A stretch of 50,783 bases of DNA from Candidatus Epulonipiscium sp. (GCA_012518255.1 JAAYSX010000098.1:1-50783); one strand, 5' to 3'. Counted from the first letter of the stretch, positions 17,507-27,291 are shown. Notes: generated from the letters alone by a model not told the origin. Made by a program: numbers and translations.

Positions 17507-18556
17507 ATGAATAGGGAAAGAATATCAATTTATGATAGTAGGCCAGGCATGGCAATAGCCGAAAGCATATATAATGAATTCGGGGCCGTAGTTATTATCG
17601 AAGGAACTATATTAGATAGGCAAACAATAGACAGGATAGAAGGCATGGGGGTCCTGGAAATAGAAGTAGTAACTGAGAAAGAAACAAAATCTAATGATAG
17701 TGAAGACCTTGATAGCAGGTATAGGCAAAATGTTAAAGATATTAGTGATATTATGAATGATTTAAGAGAAGGATTAGCCCTGGATATGCAAAAAATTAAT
17801 AAAATTGCAGATACTATATCATCAGGCTTATATTCACATGATGATATAGTAGGAAAATTATCTAGGCATGTTGATCCAGATGAATACATAAACACACATA
17901 GTATTAATGTATCTGTCCTAGCAATGACTTTGGGTAAGTGGATGGGCTGTAGCGAAGATACAGTTAGGAATTTAATATTAGCAGGGCTTTTACATGATAT
18001 AGGTAAAAGTAAGATTCCACTTGAAGTTATAAACAAGCCTGAAGGACTGGACCCAAAGGAGTTTGTATTAATAGAGCAACACCCTAAGTATGCCTTTGAA
18101 ATTTTGGAAGATGTAGATGGTATAGATAATGAAGTGCTGTTAGGTATATTAACCCACCATGAAAGAGAAGATGGTAGCGGTTATCCTTTAGGAATAACTA
18201 GTGAAAAAATAAATCTTATAGGCAAAATTCTAGCAATAGTCGATATCTTTGATGCAATGACTTCAGAGAGGCACTATAGGAAAAAACAATCCCCATTTGA
18301 GGTTTTTAAACAAATGCAAAATGATTCCTTTGGTAGATTACATCCAGTTATATTAAATAAATTTGTAAAGAATATGGCACAAAGTTATATGGGAGCAGTA
18401 GCATCCTTAACAAATGGGCAGCGGGGACAAATAGTCTTTATAAACAACAATAAAAATTCAAAGCCTATTATAAATATAAACGGGGAATTAGTAGATTTAA
18501 GTCTAGAATCTGGGCTTAAAATAGAGTCTATAGTTATAAAAAATAAAATATTATAA
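17507..18556 (+). CDS. HD-GYP domain protein, probable cyclic-di-GMP phosphodiesterase
   Basis: This signalling protein has 349 residues. Residues 1-60 resemble the small N-terminal domain (YDSRPGMAIAESIYNEFGAVV) common in HD-GYP proteins. The HD-GYP domain spans about 110-300 and shows LHDIGKSKIP (His163, Asp164), HHEREDGSGYP (His217-His218) and GKILAIVDIFDAMTS. These are the metal ligands and GYP loop needed to hydrolyse c-di-GMP. The start at 17507 follows GAGGGTG; a TTG at 17462 lacks this. A TATAAT (17443-17448) lies upstream. It probably lowers c-di-GMP sensed by PilZ proteins such as the one at 32279. Confidence 0.9.
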   Translation: MNRERISIYDSRPGMAIAESIYNEFGAVVIIEGTILDRQTIDRIEGMGVLEIEVVTEKETKSNDSEDLDSRYRQNVKDISDIMNDLREGLALDMQKINKIADTISSGLYSHDDIVGKLSRHVDPDEYINTHSINVSVLAMTLGKWMGCSEDTVRNLILAGLLHDIGKSKIPLEVINKPEGLDPKEFVLIEQHPKYAFEILEDVDGIDNEVLLGILTHHEREDGSGYPLGITSEKINLIGKILAIVDIFDAMTSERHYRKKQSPFEVFKQMQNDSFGRLHPVILNKFVKNMAQSYMGAVASLTNGQRGQIVFINNNKNSKPIININGELVDLSLESGLKIESIVIKNKIL

Positions 18557-18627
18557 GTATGTATAATAACTAAAATAGTTGCTAATAATAACACTGTATA
18601 ATAACTTTAATGAAAAGGAGATATAAG

Positions 18628-19011
18628 ATGAAAAGTAAAAGACTTGCAATATTATTAGCAGCAACTGTATTAGTATTAGGATTTACAGCCTGTACCAATA
18701 CAAAGAAGACCCCAAATAATACCAATAAGCCAGGGAATCCTCCTGCAACAAGCCCTAATAAAGATGATGATAATATGAGGGAAGATAGTAATGTAATAGA
18801 CGATGTAGAAGATACAGTTGAAGATGTTGTAGATGATGTGAAGGATGCCTTAGACGGAGATAGGAATAATTCTAATACCAATACTAATAATGCTACAACA
18901 AAAGATAATACAGCTAAACCTAATGAAGTCCTGCCAGATGCAAATGGTACAGGTACTGATAATGTTAATAATAATACTAACACTACTACTAATAACAATA
19001 ACTCAAACTAA
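18628..19011 (+). CDS. Small Asn/Thr-rich lipoprotein
   Basis: This putative surface lipoprotein has 127 residues. A basic start, a hydrophobic run and the lipobox GFTAC give lipidated Cys22. The middle is acidic (aspartate and valine rich, for example DDVEDTVEDVVDDV). The last third is a low-complexity stretch of Asn and Thr encoded by repetitive AAT/ACT codons. No catalytic motif is seen and no function is proposed. ATG 18628 follows AAAAGGAGAT at the right distance; an ATG 18 bases upstream lies before this site. It is a single gene followed by a terminator. Confidence 0.8.
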   Translation: MKSKRLAILLAATVLVLGFTACTNTKKTPNNTNKPGNPPATSPNKDDDNMREDSNVIDDVEDTVEDVVDDVKDALDGDRNNSNTNTNNATTKDNTAKPNEVLPDANGTGTDNVNNNTNTTTNNNNSN

Positions 19012-19016
19012 CCCTT

Positions 19017-19054
19017 AAAAACAACCCTCTAGACCAAATAAGAGGGTTGTTTTT
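19017..19054 (+). terminator. Terminator after the lipoprotein gene
   Basis: A perfect 14-bp stem (19017-19030 with 19041-19054) encloses a 10-base loop and ends in TTTTT. Confidence 0.88.
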
Positions 19055-19102
19055 AAGAGTGTTTACAATAAATAATTAGATAATAACAAGATAGGTGAAA
19101 AG

Positions 19103-20857
19103 ATGAAAATTTTAATGGTAGCAGCTAATGCAAAGTTCATACACTCTTCTCTTGCCTTAAGGAGTATACAGAAATATTGTGAGAAATATAGTGTACATAT
19201 TAATAATTTGGAGCTTACAATTAACCATAACGAGAACCAAGCTCTTAAGAGCATATATGAAGAAAGCCCAGATGTAATAGCGTTTTCTTGCTATATATGG
19301 AATATGGAAATGATAGAGAAGTTAATACCAATAATAGCCAAGATTCTTCCAGATACCAAAATTATTCTTGGTGGGCCAGAAGTTTCCTATAATAGCGAAA
19401 AGTTATTTGAAGAAATACCCCAAATAGATATTGTAATAGAAGGAGAAGGGGAAGAAACCTGGTATGAACTTTTGGAGCATTATGTAGATAAGTCTAGGGA
19501 GCTTAAGCAAATAGATGGGATTGTCTATAGGGATAGTAGTGGGGATATAAGAAGAAACGCGCCTAGGATGCCCTTAGACCTTAATAAAATCCCCTTTGTA
19601 TATGATGATATAGGTAAGCTAGATAATAGGATTATATATTATGAAGCTTCTAGGGGCTGTCCCTTTAGCTGTCAGTACTGCCTATCATCCATAGATAAGG
19701 GGGTTAGGTTTTTGGAACTTCCCCGTGTATGTGAAGATATGAAGATCTTTTTGGATCATGAGGTTAAACAAGTCAAATTTGTGGATAGAACTTTTAATGC
19801 TAATATAAAATATGCCATATCTATATGGGAATTTTTAAAGGAAAATGATAATGGGATAACTAACTTTCATTTTGAAATAGCGGCAGATTTAATGACTAAG
19901 GAGGCCTTAGAGTGCCTAAAGGATGCAAGGCCTAATTTATTTCAATTTGAAATAGGTGTACAGTCAACAAACCCGGATGTTTTAACTGCTATTCAAAGAA
20001 AGATGGACTTTGAAGAGGTTGCTAGTGTCGTTAATAAAATTAAGAGCTTTGGTAATATACATCAGCATTTAGATTTAATAGCAGGACTTCCCAAGGAGGA
20101 TATGGATTCCTTTAGGAAATCATTTAATGATGTTATAGAAATAAGGCCAGAGAAACTTCAACTTGGATTTTTGAAGGTCCTTAAGGGTTCGGGTCTTAAT
20201 AGGGATGCTGGAAAGTATGGTTTAATATACAAGGATATAGCACCTTATGAAATATTGTATACTAAGGTTTTATCCTATGATGAAATGCTAAAACTACATT
20301 CAATAGAGGATATGCTAGATAAATTTTATAATAGTGGTAGGTTTGAATACAGTATGGAATATTTATTTAGCTTGTATCCAAGTCCTTTTGATGCTATGGA
20401 GGATCTAGCTTTATACTGGGAGGAATGTGGTTATCATAAGGTTAAACATAGTAAGAATGCCCATTATAATATACTAATTGATTTTACTAAGGCAAGGACA
20501 GGTGCCAATATTGAACTTATGAAGGAACTTGCAAGATTTGACCTGGCTATACATGAGAAACTAATTAATATACCTAAGAAGCTACTAACAGTAGACCAAG
20601 GTAAGTATAAGGAAGCTATTAAGGAATTCTATAATAATAAGGATAATATAGACAAGTATCTGCCCCAGCTTAGTAAATTTACAAGTGTGCAGATTAATAG
20701 AATGGCTCATATAGAGGTATTTCAATTTGATCTTCCAAGTCTTACAAGGACACTAGATTTTGCAAATGTAAGTGAAGAGGTAACAGCTATAGTATTTAAT
20801 TATCATAATAGGGATCCATTAACAAGTGATGCAGATTATAATACTATTAAATTTTAA
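19103..20857 (+). CDS. B12-binding-domain radical SAM protein (DUF4080 type)
   Basis: This iron-sulfur enzyme has 584 residues. Residues 1-140 resemble a cobalamin-binding fold (ILMVAANAKFIHSSLALRSI..., IILGGPEVSYN). The radical SAM core follows, with the cluster motif CPFSCQYC (Cys186, Cys190, Cys193). Further words are FVDRTFN, FEIGVQST and LIAGLPKED. The C-terminal 200 residues match what I recall of DUF4080, whose reaction is unknown. The start follows AGGTG seven bases upstream. The downstream helicase gene shows a nearly identical leader (ATAGGTGAAAAG). No substrate can be inferred. Confidence 0.87.
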   Translation: MKILMVAANAKFIHSSLALRSIQKYCEKYSVHINNLELTINHNENQALKSIYEESPDVIAFSCYIWNMEMIEKLIPIIAKILPDTKIILGGPEVSYNSEKLFEEIPQIDIVIEGEGEETWYELLEHYVDKSRELKQIDGIVYRDSSGDIRRNAPRMPLDLNKIPFVYDDIGKLDNRIIYYEASRGCPFSCQYCLSSIDKGVRFLELPRVCEDMKIFLDHEVKQVKFVDRTFNANIKYAISIWEFLKENDNGITNFHFEIAADLMTKEALECLKDARPNLFQFEIGVQSTNPDVLTAIQRKMDFEEVASVVNKIKSFGNIHQHLDLIAGLPKEDMDSFRKSFNDVIEIRPEKLQLGFLKVLKGSGLNRDAGKYGLIYKDIAPYEILYTKVLSYDEMLKLHSIEDMLDKFYNSGRFEYSMEYLFSLYPSPFDAMEDLALYWEECGYHKVKHSKNAHYNILIDFTKARTGANIELMKELARFDLAIHEKLINIPKKLLTVDQGKYKEAIKEFYNNKDNIDKYLPQLSKFTSVQINRMAHIEVFQFDLPSLTRTLDFANVSEEVTAIVFNYHNRDPLTSDADYNTIKF

Positions 20858-20941
20858 AGACATCTATCAAAAACAAGCCGGAAAAGATAGAAATATGCTA
20901 TACTAAAATATATAAATGTACAATTAGAATAGGTGAAAAGT

Positions 20942-22843
20942 TTGAATAAGATACCCAAAGAATACAAGGGACTTAATAAAAGTCAGCAAAATGCGGTTCT
21001 TGCTGATTTAGGTCCACATATGGTAATAGCAGGTCCAGGTTCTGGTAAAACCCATGTAATAGTTAATAGGGTTCACTATATGGTAAGCCATTTAAAGATA
21101 GATCCAAGTAGGATTCTAGTAATTACCTTTACTAAGGCTGCTGCAGTTGAAATGAAAGAAAGATTTATGGAAATGCCTGATATTGAACCTAATCTAGCAG
21201 CTAGGGTAAGCTTTGGAACCTTTCATGCAACCTTTTTTAGGATGTTAAGGAGGGTTCATGGATATAGGGTTGATCAGTTAATTAGTGACGAAGAAAGATT
21301 TAAATTCCTGCTGAAAACTATGGAAGATATGAATATTGAAGAAGAAGATCCAAGGGAATATATAGATAATTTCCTTAAAGAAATGTCTTTAATGCGTAAT
21401 AATCTAATCCAGCTTAAATATTATCACCCGGAAGGTATGCCCCAGGATATATTTAATTCTATGGTTAATAAATATGAAAATTATAAGGCTAGGCATAATA
21501 AAATAGATTTCGATGATATGCTTACCCATTGTTATCATATGCTAAATGAGGATCCAAGGGTCCTAGAGTACTTTCAAAATAACTTCCAGCATATACTTAT
21601 AGATGAGTTTCAGGATATTAATAGGGCCCAGTATGAAATTATTAAGTTACTAGCTGCACCAGATAATAATATCTTTATAGTTGGAGATGACGATCAAAGT
21701 ATCTATAAATTTAGGGGTGCAAGGCCTGAATTTCTAATAAGATTCCCAGATGAATTTCAAGGTGCAATGGAAACAATACTTGATATAAATTATAGATCTA
21801 GCCAGAATATAATAAAGCATAGTAATAATCTAATTGGGAATAATGAAAATAGATACCCAAAAACTATGCAAACACCTAATAAACTAGGGAATCCACCTGT
21901 TATAGTAAGATGTAATGATTCTGAAGATGAGTCTAAGAAGGTGGCTAATCAGATAGTAGAGTTAAATGATAAGAATATTTCATTTAATGAAATAGCTATT
22001 ATTTTTAGGACAAATATGCAGGCAAGATCAGTAGTGGATGCATTAATGGATATGAATATACCATTTTACCTGCAAGATAGTATACCAAGCTTATATGAGC
22101 ACTGGATTGCTAAGGATATACTTGCATACTTTAATCTTTCAAGAAGGCTTACAGATGATAGCTCCCTTATTAGGATTTTAAATAAACCCAAGCGCTATAT
22201 TAGTAAAGCTATTATAGCTAAGGCTATGCAAAATAATAAGCATGGTTTACTTAGGGAAATGTATAAGGTTAGGGAATGTAAGCCTTGGCAGATTGATAGG
22301 CTAGAGGAATTACAGTTTCATCTCCAGCAATTAAGGAGTAAGAGTCCTTATAATGGAGTTAAGTATATTAGAACAGTTATAGGTTATGATGACTTCTTAA
22401 AGGATTATGCAAGCTATAGGAAAATACCAGTAAGTGGTCTTAAAGAAATACTAGATGAACTACAGGAAGCATCTAAGGGCTACGAAACATACGAAAAGTG
22501 GCAGTCTCATATCGAGGATGTAATGGCAGAACTTAAGGATCAAAATAAGGCAAGGTATAATAAGTCTAATAATAAAGATAGAAGTGGTGTTACATTAAGT
22601 ACGCTACATAGTTCCAAGGGATTGGAATTCCAGGCAGTATTTATACTAGGTGCAGTAGAAGGCGTAATGCCTCATGCAAAGAGTAATGGAATTGATGGAT
22701 TGGAAGAAGAAAGAAGACTATTCTATGTAGGTATGACTAGGGCAAAGGAGCACTTATATATCTACATACCAGAGCATAAATATGAGGATAAGACAGAACA
22801 ATCTCGTTTTATTGAAGAGATATTTCAGGCTAAAACAAGTTAA
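20942..22843 (+). CDS. UvrD/Rep-family DNA helicase (superfamily 1A)
   Basis: This ATP-dependent 3'-5' DNA helicase has 633 residues, shorter than PcrA/UvrD (about 720-750). Motifs are in order: Q motif LNKSQQNAVL, Walker A GPGSGKT (31-37), ITFTKAAA, motif II LIDEFQDINRAQYE, motif III GDDDQSIYKFRGA, motif IV INYRSS, motif V TLHSSKGLEF and motif VI YVGMTRAKEHLYI. The C-terminal Tudor-like tail of PcrA is absent. The start is uncertain: GTG 20933 overlaps the AGGTG ribosome site. TTG 20942 lies at the spacing seen before the neighbouring radical SAM gene and is preferred. It may be an accessory repair helicase rather than the essential PcrA. Confidence 0.88.
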   Translation: MNKIPKEYKGLNKSQQNAVLADLGPHMVIAGPGSGKTHVIVNRVHYMVSHLKIDPSRILVITFTKAAAVEMKERFMEMPDIEPNLAARVSFGTFHATFFRMLRRVHGYRVDQLISDEERFKFLLKTMEDMNIEEEDPREYIDNFLKEMSLMRNNLIQLKYYHPEGMPQDIFNSMVNKYENYKARHNKIDFDDMLTHCYHMLNEDPRVLEYFQNNFQHILIDEFQDINRAQYEIIKLLAAPDNNIFIVGDDDQSIYKFRGARPEFLIRFPDEFQGAMETILDINYRSSQNIIKHSNNLIGNNENRYPKTMQTPNKLGNPPVIVRCNDSEDESKKVANQIVELNDKNISFNEIAIIFRTNMQARSVVDALMDMNIPFYLQDSIPSLYEHWIAKDILAYFNLSRRLTDDSSLIRILNKPKRYISKAIIAKAMQNNKHGLLREMYKVRECKPWQIDRLEELQFHLQQLRSKSPYNGVKYIRTVIGYDDFLKDYASYRKIPVSGLKEILDELQEASKGYETYEKWQSHIEDVMAELKDQNKARYNKSNNKDRSGVTLSTLHSSKGLEFQAVFILGAVEGVMPHAKSNGIDGLEEERRLFYVGMTRAKEHLYIYIPEHKYEDKTEQSRFIEEIFQAKTS

Positions 22844-22854
22844 GGGGGATAAGA

Positions 22855-22962
22855 ATGTTTAGAATGACAAACAAAAATAAAAGAATAATGGCAGGAATTA
22901 TAGGCGGAGTACTTGCTTTTGTTATGGTATTTGGAACAGTAGCATCAGCATTTATGTCATAA
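22855..22962 (+). CDS. 35-residue single-pass membrane peptide
   Basis: A short gene lies between the helicase and VanW genes. It starts at ATG after AAGGGGGAT and encodes 35 residues: a basic head (MFRMTNKNKRIMAG) and one hydrophobic helix (IIGGVLAFVMVFGTVASAFM). The strong ribosome site, sensible amphipathic layout and fit between two genes support it as real. Its shape recalls small Firmicutes membrane peptides such as Prli42, but that is only a resemblance. It could also be a secreted peptide with cleavage after ASA. Function unknown. Confidence 0.65.
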   Translation: MFRMTNKNKRIMAGIIGGVLAFVMVFGTVASAFMS

Positions 22963-23001
22963 GATTAAGTTTTATACTGGTTAAGCAAAGGAGGTTCAAA
23001 G

Positions 23002-24438
23002 ATGCCAAATAGGAAAGTTTTTTTTACTCTAATTACTATTGGAGTTATACTTGCGGGATTAGCTACAGGCAGCATGGTATGTATCTACACAAAAACGAAA
23101 GAATTTGATAAAGTTTTTATGGATCAAATTTATATCCAGGAAACATACATAGGTGGACTTACGAAAGAAGAGGCTAGGGATAAGGTATCAAAAGCAGTAA
23201 GGGATAAGGAGAAATCTAGGTATATAACTTTTTATGGAGACGATAAAAGCTGGGATATTCCTTTTGAAGAATTTAAGGCGGAGCATAATATTGATGAAGT
23301 CTTAGATGAGGCATTTCAATTAGGACATACAGGTAATATGATACAAAGATACAGGGAGTTTACCAATAAGGACAAAGGTAAAATAGAATTCACCCTTAAA
23401 AGAACATATGATAAGGAGAGGGCTAAGGAAATCCTAAAGGAATATGAAGAGGAATTTTATGTATCTCCTAAGAATGCAACTATGGTAAGGGAAAATAGGC
23501 AGTTTATAATTACCCAAGAAAGCAATGGCCAAAGGCTTGATATAGATGCTACAGCAAATAAATTTAACGAAGTTTATGAGTCTGGGGAAGATGGAAAGAT
23601 TGAGGCTGTTATAGCCCAGGTAGAGGCTGAGATAACTTCTTCGTTTTTTGATAATGTTCAAAGCCCTATAGCAAGCTTCTATACAAGCTATACTAATGCA
23701 GATTTAAATAGAAATACCAATCTTAAGGTAGGAGCCCAGAAGATTAATACAGCTGTTATGCCAGGCGAGACCTTCGCCTTATCAGAGCACTTTGGTGATA
23801 TTACAGCTGATAATGGTTATAAGACCTCCAAGGTTATTGTAAATGGTGAGCTTGTAGATGGTATTGGAGGGGGAGTTTGCCAGGTGGCATCTACACTTTA
23901 TAACTCTGTACTATTAACAGATCTACAGATAGTATCAAGGCAAAACCATTCACAACCAGTAGGCTATATACCCTTAGGTAGGGATGCTACTTATGCAACT
24001 AATGCTATAGATTTTAAGTTTAAAAATCCAACAGAGTATCCAGCATATGTGGAAAGTTATGTAGAAAACAATAGGTTATATGTTAATATATTTGGGCATG
24101 AGAGCCTAAAGCCAGATACAGATATAAAGTTTGAATCTGTGGTAACAGAGGTGGTACCAGCACCAGCACCTAAGTATGAAAAGGACCCTACTTTACCAAA
24201 AGGAACAGAAGTAGAGAAGCTTTCGCCTAGGGATGGTAAGAAGGTAAATCTTTATAAGTACACCTATAAAGACGGTAAGTTAATTGATAAAATACTAGAG
24301 AACCAAAGTTACTATAGGCCTAGGGCGGGAATTATAAGAGTAGGCACAAAAGAAGTATCGGCAGCACCAGAACCACCTCCAGCAGAGCCAGAAACAAGTG
24401 AATCAGAATCCAATCAAGAAGTAGAAGAAGTTGCTTAA
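23002..24438 (+). CDS. VanW-family surface protein with G5 domain
   Basis: This 478-residue cell-surface protein is anchored by an N-terminal membrane helix (about 8-28). The next 200 residues resemble the peptidoglycan-binding-like repeats found before VanW. The VanW domain (about 225-375) contains PGETFALSEHFG, GGGVCQVASTLYN and NHSQPVGYIPLGRDAT. A G5 segment follows (about 380-450), with a Pro/Glu-rich tail (PEPPPAEPETSESES). Family members are thought to act at the cell wall, but no reaction is established, and vancomycin resistance should not be inferred from the name. The ribosome site is AAAGGAGG. Confidence 0.87.
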   Translation: MPNRKVFFTLITIGVILAGLATGSMVCIYTKTKEFDKVFMDQIYIQETYIGGLTKEEARDKVSKAVRDKEKSRYITFYGDDKSWDIPFEEFKAEHNIDEVLDEAFQLGHTGNMIQRYREFTNKDKGKIEFTLKRTYDKERAKEILKEYEEEFYVSPKNATMVRENRQFIITQESNGQRLDIDATANKFNEVYESGEDGKIEAVIAQVEAEITSSFFDNVQSPIASFYTSYTNADLNRNTNLKVGAQKINTAVMPGETFALSEHFGDITADNGYKTSKVIVNGELVDGIGGGVCQVASTLYNSVLLTDLQIVSRQNHSQPVGYIPLGRDATYATNAIDFKFKNPTEYPAYVESYVENNRLYVNIFGHESLKPDTDIKFESVVTEVVPAPAPKYEKDPTLPKGTEVEKLSPRDGKKVNLYKYTYKDGKLIDKILENQSYYRPRAGIIRVGTKEVSAAPEPPPAEPETSESESNQEVEEVA

Positions 24439-24454
24439 TTTATATATAGAAATC

Positions 24455-24496
24455 AAAAAAGAGTATGAGGAGTAAATATCCTCATACTCTTTTTTT
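24455..24496. terminator. Strong bidirectional terminator between vanW-like and PBP genes
   Basis: A perfect 17-bp stem (24455-24471 with 24479-24495/6) has A and T runs on both flanks and serves two convergent genes. Confidence 0.9.
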
Positions 24497-24530
24497 AAGT
24501 TGTCAGAATTGTCGGGGGGCAGTTCCCATC

Positions 24531-27188
24531 TTAGGTCTGTGGCCTAAAGAAATCGTCTATACTATCTGGAGCCTTGGGCTCTTCAGGTTTTGGATCAGGC
24601 TTAGGCTCAGGTTTAGGTTTCTCTGGTTTAGGCTTTTCAGGCTTAGGCTCAGGCTCTGGTTCTGGCACCCAAGGGTCATTTTCCCAAGGATCTTCAAACC
24701 AATCATCATCTGGATCCTGATCACCTGGTTCTTCATCGTCTGGATCATCTATAACAGTATCTTCGTTATGGATATCGCAGATTGCACCACCGTGTGAAAA
24801 CTCATCACCATCTCTATTTAAGACAATAGCCTTACGTTTTACAAGGTCTTCAGGACAGAATTCATTAGCAATTTTGCCTGACACTGTACATATTCTTTCT
24901 TCAACGTGTAAATCACAGTATTCTGTAGGCATGCTTTCACCTGTAAAGAAATCTGATGATACTACATTATCAGGATCTAGCCTACATAAGTCTGTTGCAA
25001 GCTTACCAGAAACAGTACAAATTGCAACCTCTGTAAGCCCTGGAGCTTTAGGGAAGGACTTATACTCTAGACCTTCATGTAAATCTCTCATAATAATTGC
25101 CCATAAATCTAATGGATAGCTACTGCCAAAGTTAAGTGACTTAGGCTGATCATGTCCCATCCAAATTGTTGCAGAGTAGTATGGGGTATAGCCTGAAAAC
25201 AGTAGGTCATTACTTCCTGTTGTTGTACCAGTTTTACCAGCAATAGGCATTGAATTAAAGGTGTTTTTAATTCTAGCAGCTGTACCACCATTAATTACAT
25301 CTGTCATCATATCTGTTAGCATAGATGCAGTAGATTCCTTAAGAACCATATGAGTGGATGGGTCATTTTCAAGAAGTACATTACCATCCTGGTCTAAAAC
25401 CTTAGTATAAAATATAGGTTCTACATATACACCATTATTAGCAATTGCCCCAAATGCCGCTGTAAGCTCAAGAGGGGTTACACCTTCTGATATACCACCT
25501 AAAGATAGGGACCTTACCTTATCCTGTGGCGTTAAGGTTGTAAAGCCAAATTGCTGGAGGTAGTCATAAGCTGTATCAATCCCAACAGCCTCTAGTGTTT
25601 TTACGGCATTTATATTCATAGAATCCCTAATTGATGTTCTTACAGTTTGGAAACCTCTATAACCTGAATACCAGTTTTTCGGGGTATAGGGGTCTGCACC
25701 TGGCATATTCCATGTATAAGGAGCGTCTTCTATAAGTGTTCCGGGGGACATTACTCCAGTATCAAGTGCAGGAGCATATGCTGCAAGAACCTTAAATACA
25801 GAACCTGGTTGCCTTTTGGCCTGGGTAGCACGGTTAAAAGTACGATTACCTAATTTATCACCGCGGCCTCCAGAAATTGCCTTAACATGCCCAGTTGCAT
25901 GATCCATTATTGTTATTGCAGCTTGTGGTTGTGGTACTTTGAAGATGGTCTGGTCTGTAATTTTGTCATCTTCTGTAATTCCCCAGTCGCTAAGCTTAAC
26001 AAGTTTAAAATTCTCTATTTCATCTTCGTTTTTAACAATTCCATCTCCACGGTAGTGTTTAACCTCTCCATCAGCTTTTTCTACAGATACATTATAGGAT
26101 ACCTTAAGTTCTGTGGAGTTTGATGGGAATAAATCAGGGTTATTCATATGTTTATCTACTATGGCCTGGGCTTCTTGGTCGTAAGTTGTATAAATCTTAA
26201 GACCACCACCATATATTAGGTTAGTTGCCTGGGTAGCAGATATTCCTTTTGCAATTTGTAGGTCTTTAATTAAGTCCTCAACTACCTGGTCTACAAAGTA
26301 GTTATGAGATGCCTTGTCTATAAACTGCTGGTTAACCTGGGCAATTCTGGAATAAGGGTCATCTTCTAAAGCTTCTTCTTTTTCGAAGGCTGTAATATAA
26401 CCTTGTTCGTGCATTTTTCTAAGAACAACCTCGGATTTTTCCCTATTATGTTCAGGATACCTAATTGGACTATAATAACTAGGATTTTGAGTTATGCATG
26501 ATATAACTACTGATTCTGATAGGCTAAGATCAGAAACATCTTTATTAAAGTAACGGTTTGAAGCAGCCTGTACTCCGTTTTCACCGTGTCCAAGTGGTAC
26601 AGTATTTAAGTAGTATTCTAAGATTAGATCTTTTTCGTATAATTTATCAAACTGAAGTGCAAGATACTGCTCCTGGACCTTCCTTTTGATTTTCTTTTCG
26701 CTATCTTTTAAGATATTTTGTTTAACTAATTGCTGGGTAATTGTACTAGCACCCTCAGAGAAATTCTTGTTTTTGAAGTTGACGGCAATAGCCCTAAATA
26801 TACCTTTAATATCGATTCCCTTATGATTATAAAAACGTTCGTCTTCTGTGGCTATAAAAGCTTTTTGAAGATAATCAGGTATTTGATCAAGGTTAGCATA
26901 TATTCGGTTTTCCCCGGCATCTAGTCTATCTATCTCACTACCATTTTCATCGTAAATAAAGGACGTATAATCTTCTGTTGGCTTTATACTTCCCTGGGTA
27001 ACATCAGGAGCAGTATTTAAAATAGCCAGCAGCACCCCAAGTCCAGCCCCCATAACCGCGAATATGATTAAGGTAATTGTTATCATAATCGTTCTAAAAG
27101 CAAGTATGTTAGTTTTCTTTTTGACTTTTTTTGTGTTTGAATTAATCTCGTTTCTCTTTTTTGACCGAGATTTTTTTGAGTAGTTCAT
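24531..27188 (-). CDS. Class A penicillin-binding protein (PBP1A type)
   Basis: This bifunctional peptidoglycan synthase has 885 residues. A basic cytoplasmic head is followed by one membrane helix (about 30-55). The transglycosylase domain has catalytic Glu115 in EDERFYNHKG and the word ASTITQQLVKQ. The transpeptidase domain has SVFK (Ser463), SMN and KTGT (Lys652). After the transpeptidase comes an unusual region with repeated cysteine motifs (ICTVSGKLATDLC, later ICTVSGKIANEFC). An Asp-rich stretch and a Pro/Glu/Lys repeat tail that may span or contact the wall complete the protein. The start follows AGGAGGAAAATT; the longer upstream frame lacks a site. It is convergent with the VanW gene. 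Confidence 0.93.
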   Translation of the reverse strand: MNYSKKSRSKKRNEINSNTKKVKKKTNILAFRTIMITITLIIFAVMGAGLGVLLAILNTAPDVTQGSIKPTEDYTSFIYDENGSEIDRLDAGENRIYANLDQIPDYLQKAFIATEDERFYNHKGIDIKGIFRAIAVNFKNKNFSEGASTITQQLVKQNILKDSEKKIKRKVQEQYLALQFDKLYEKDLILEYYLNTVPLGHGENGVQAASNRYFNKDVSDLSLSESVVISCITQNPSYYSPIRYPEHNREKSEVVLRKMHEQGYITAFEKEEALEDDPYSRIAQVNQQFIDKASHNYFVDQVVEDLIKDLQIAKGISATQATNLIYGGGLKIYTTYDQEAQAIVDKHMNNPDLFPSNSTELKVSYNVSVEKADGEVKHYRGDGIVKNEDEIENFKLVKLSDWGITEDDKITDQTIFKVPQPQAAITIMDHATGHVKAISGGRGDKLGNRTFNRATQAKRQPGSVFKVLAAYAPALDTGVMSPGTLIEDAPYTWNMPGADPYTPKNWYSGYRGFQTVRTSIRDSMNINAVKTLEAVGIDTAYDYLQQFGFTTLTPQDKVRSLSLGGISEGVTPLELTAAFGAIANNGVYVEPIFYTKVLDQDGNVLLENDPSTHMVLKESTASMLTDMMTDVINGGTAARIKNTFNSMPIAGKTGTTTGSNDLLFSGYTPYYSATIWMGHDQPKSLNFGSSYPLDLWAIIMRDLHEGLEYKSFPKAPGLTEVAICTVSGKLATDLCRLDPDNVVSSDFFTGESMPTEYCDLHVEERICTVSGKIANEFCPEDLVKRKAIVLNRDGDEFSHGGAICDIHNEDTVIDDPDDEEPGDQDPDDDWFEDPWENDPWVPEPEPEPKPEKPKPEKPKPEPKPDPKPEEPKAPDSIDDFFRPQT

Positions 27189-27263
27189 AATTTTCCTCCT
27201 TCTCAGGATATCATTATACCAAATATACAATATATAAAAAAGGGAAATCGCATAAATATTTAA

Positions 27264-27291
27264 TAATATGTATTTGAAGCAAACATATACT
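27264..27291 (+). promoter_or_regulatory. Possible sigma-E-like promoter of yunB
   Basis: TAATATG (27264-27270) and CATATACT (27284-27291), 13 bp apart, resemble the -35 and -10 elements read by the early mother-cell sigma factor. In Bacillus, yunB is reported to be under that factor. Partial matches are common in AT-rich DNA, so this is tentative. Confidence 0.3.

Noticed and set aside
18582-18998. 138-codon open frame on the minus strand over the lipoprotein gene
   Set aside because: It mirrors the repetitive Asn/Thr codons of the real gene, lacks a ribosome site and reads as low-complexity Leu/Val/Ser.
23002-24438. Vancomycin resistance gene
   Set aside because: VanW-domain proteins are common cell-wall proteins in clostridia; no vanH, vanA or vanX-like gene is near.
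24465-24797. 110-codon plus-strand frame rich in Arg, Leu and Phe
   Set aside because: It is the reverse of the Pro/Glu/Lys repeat tail of the PBP and overlaps the terminator.
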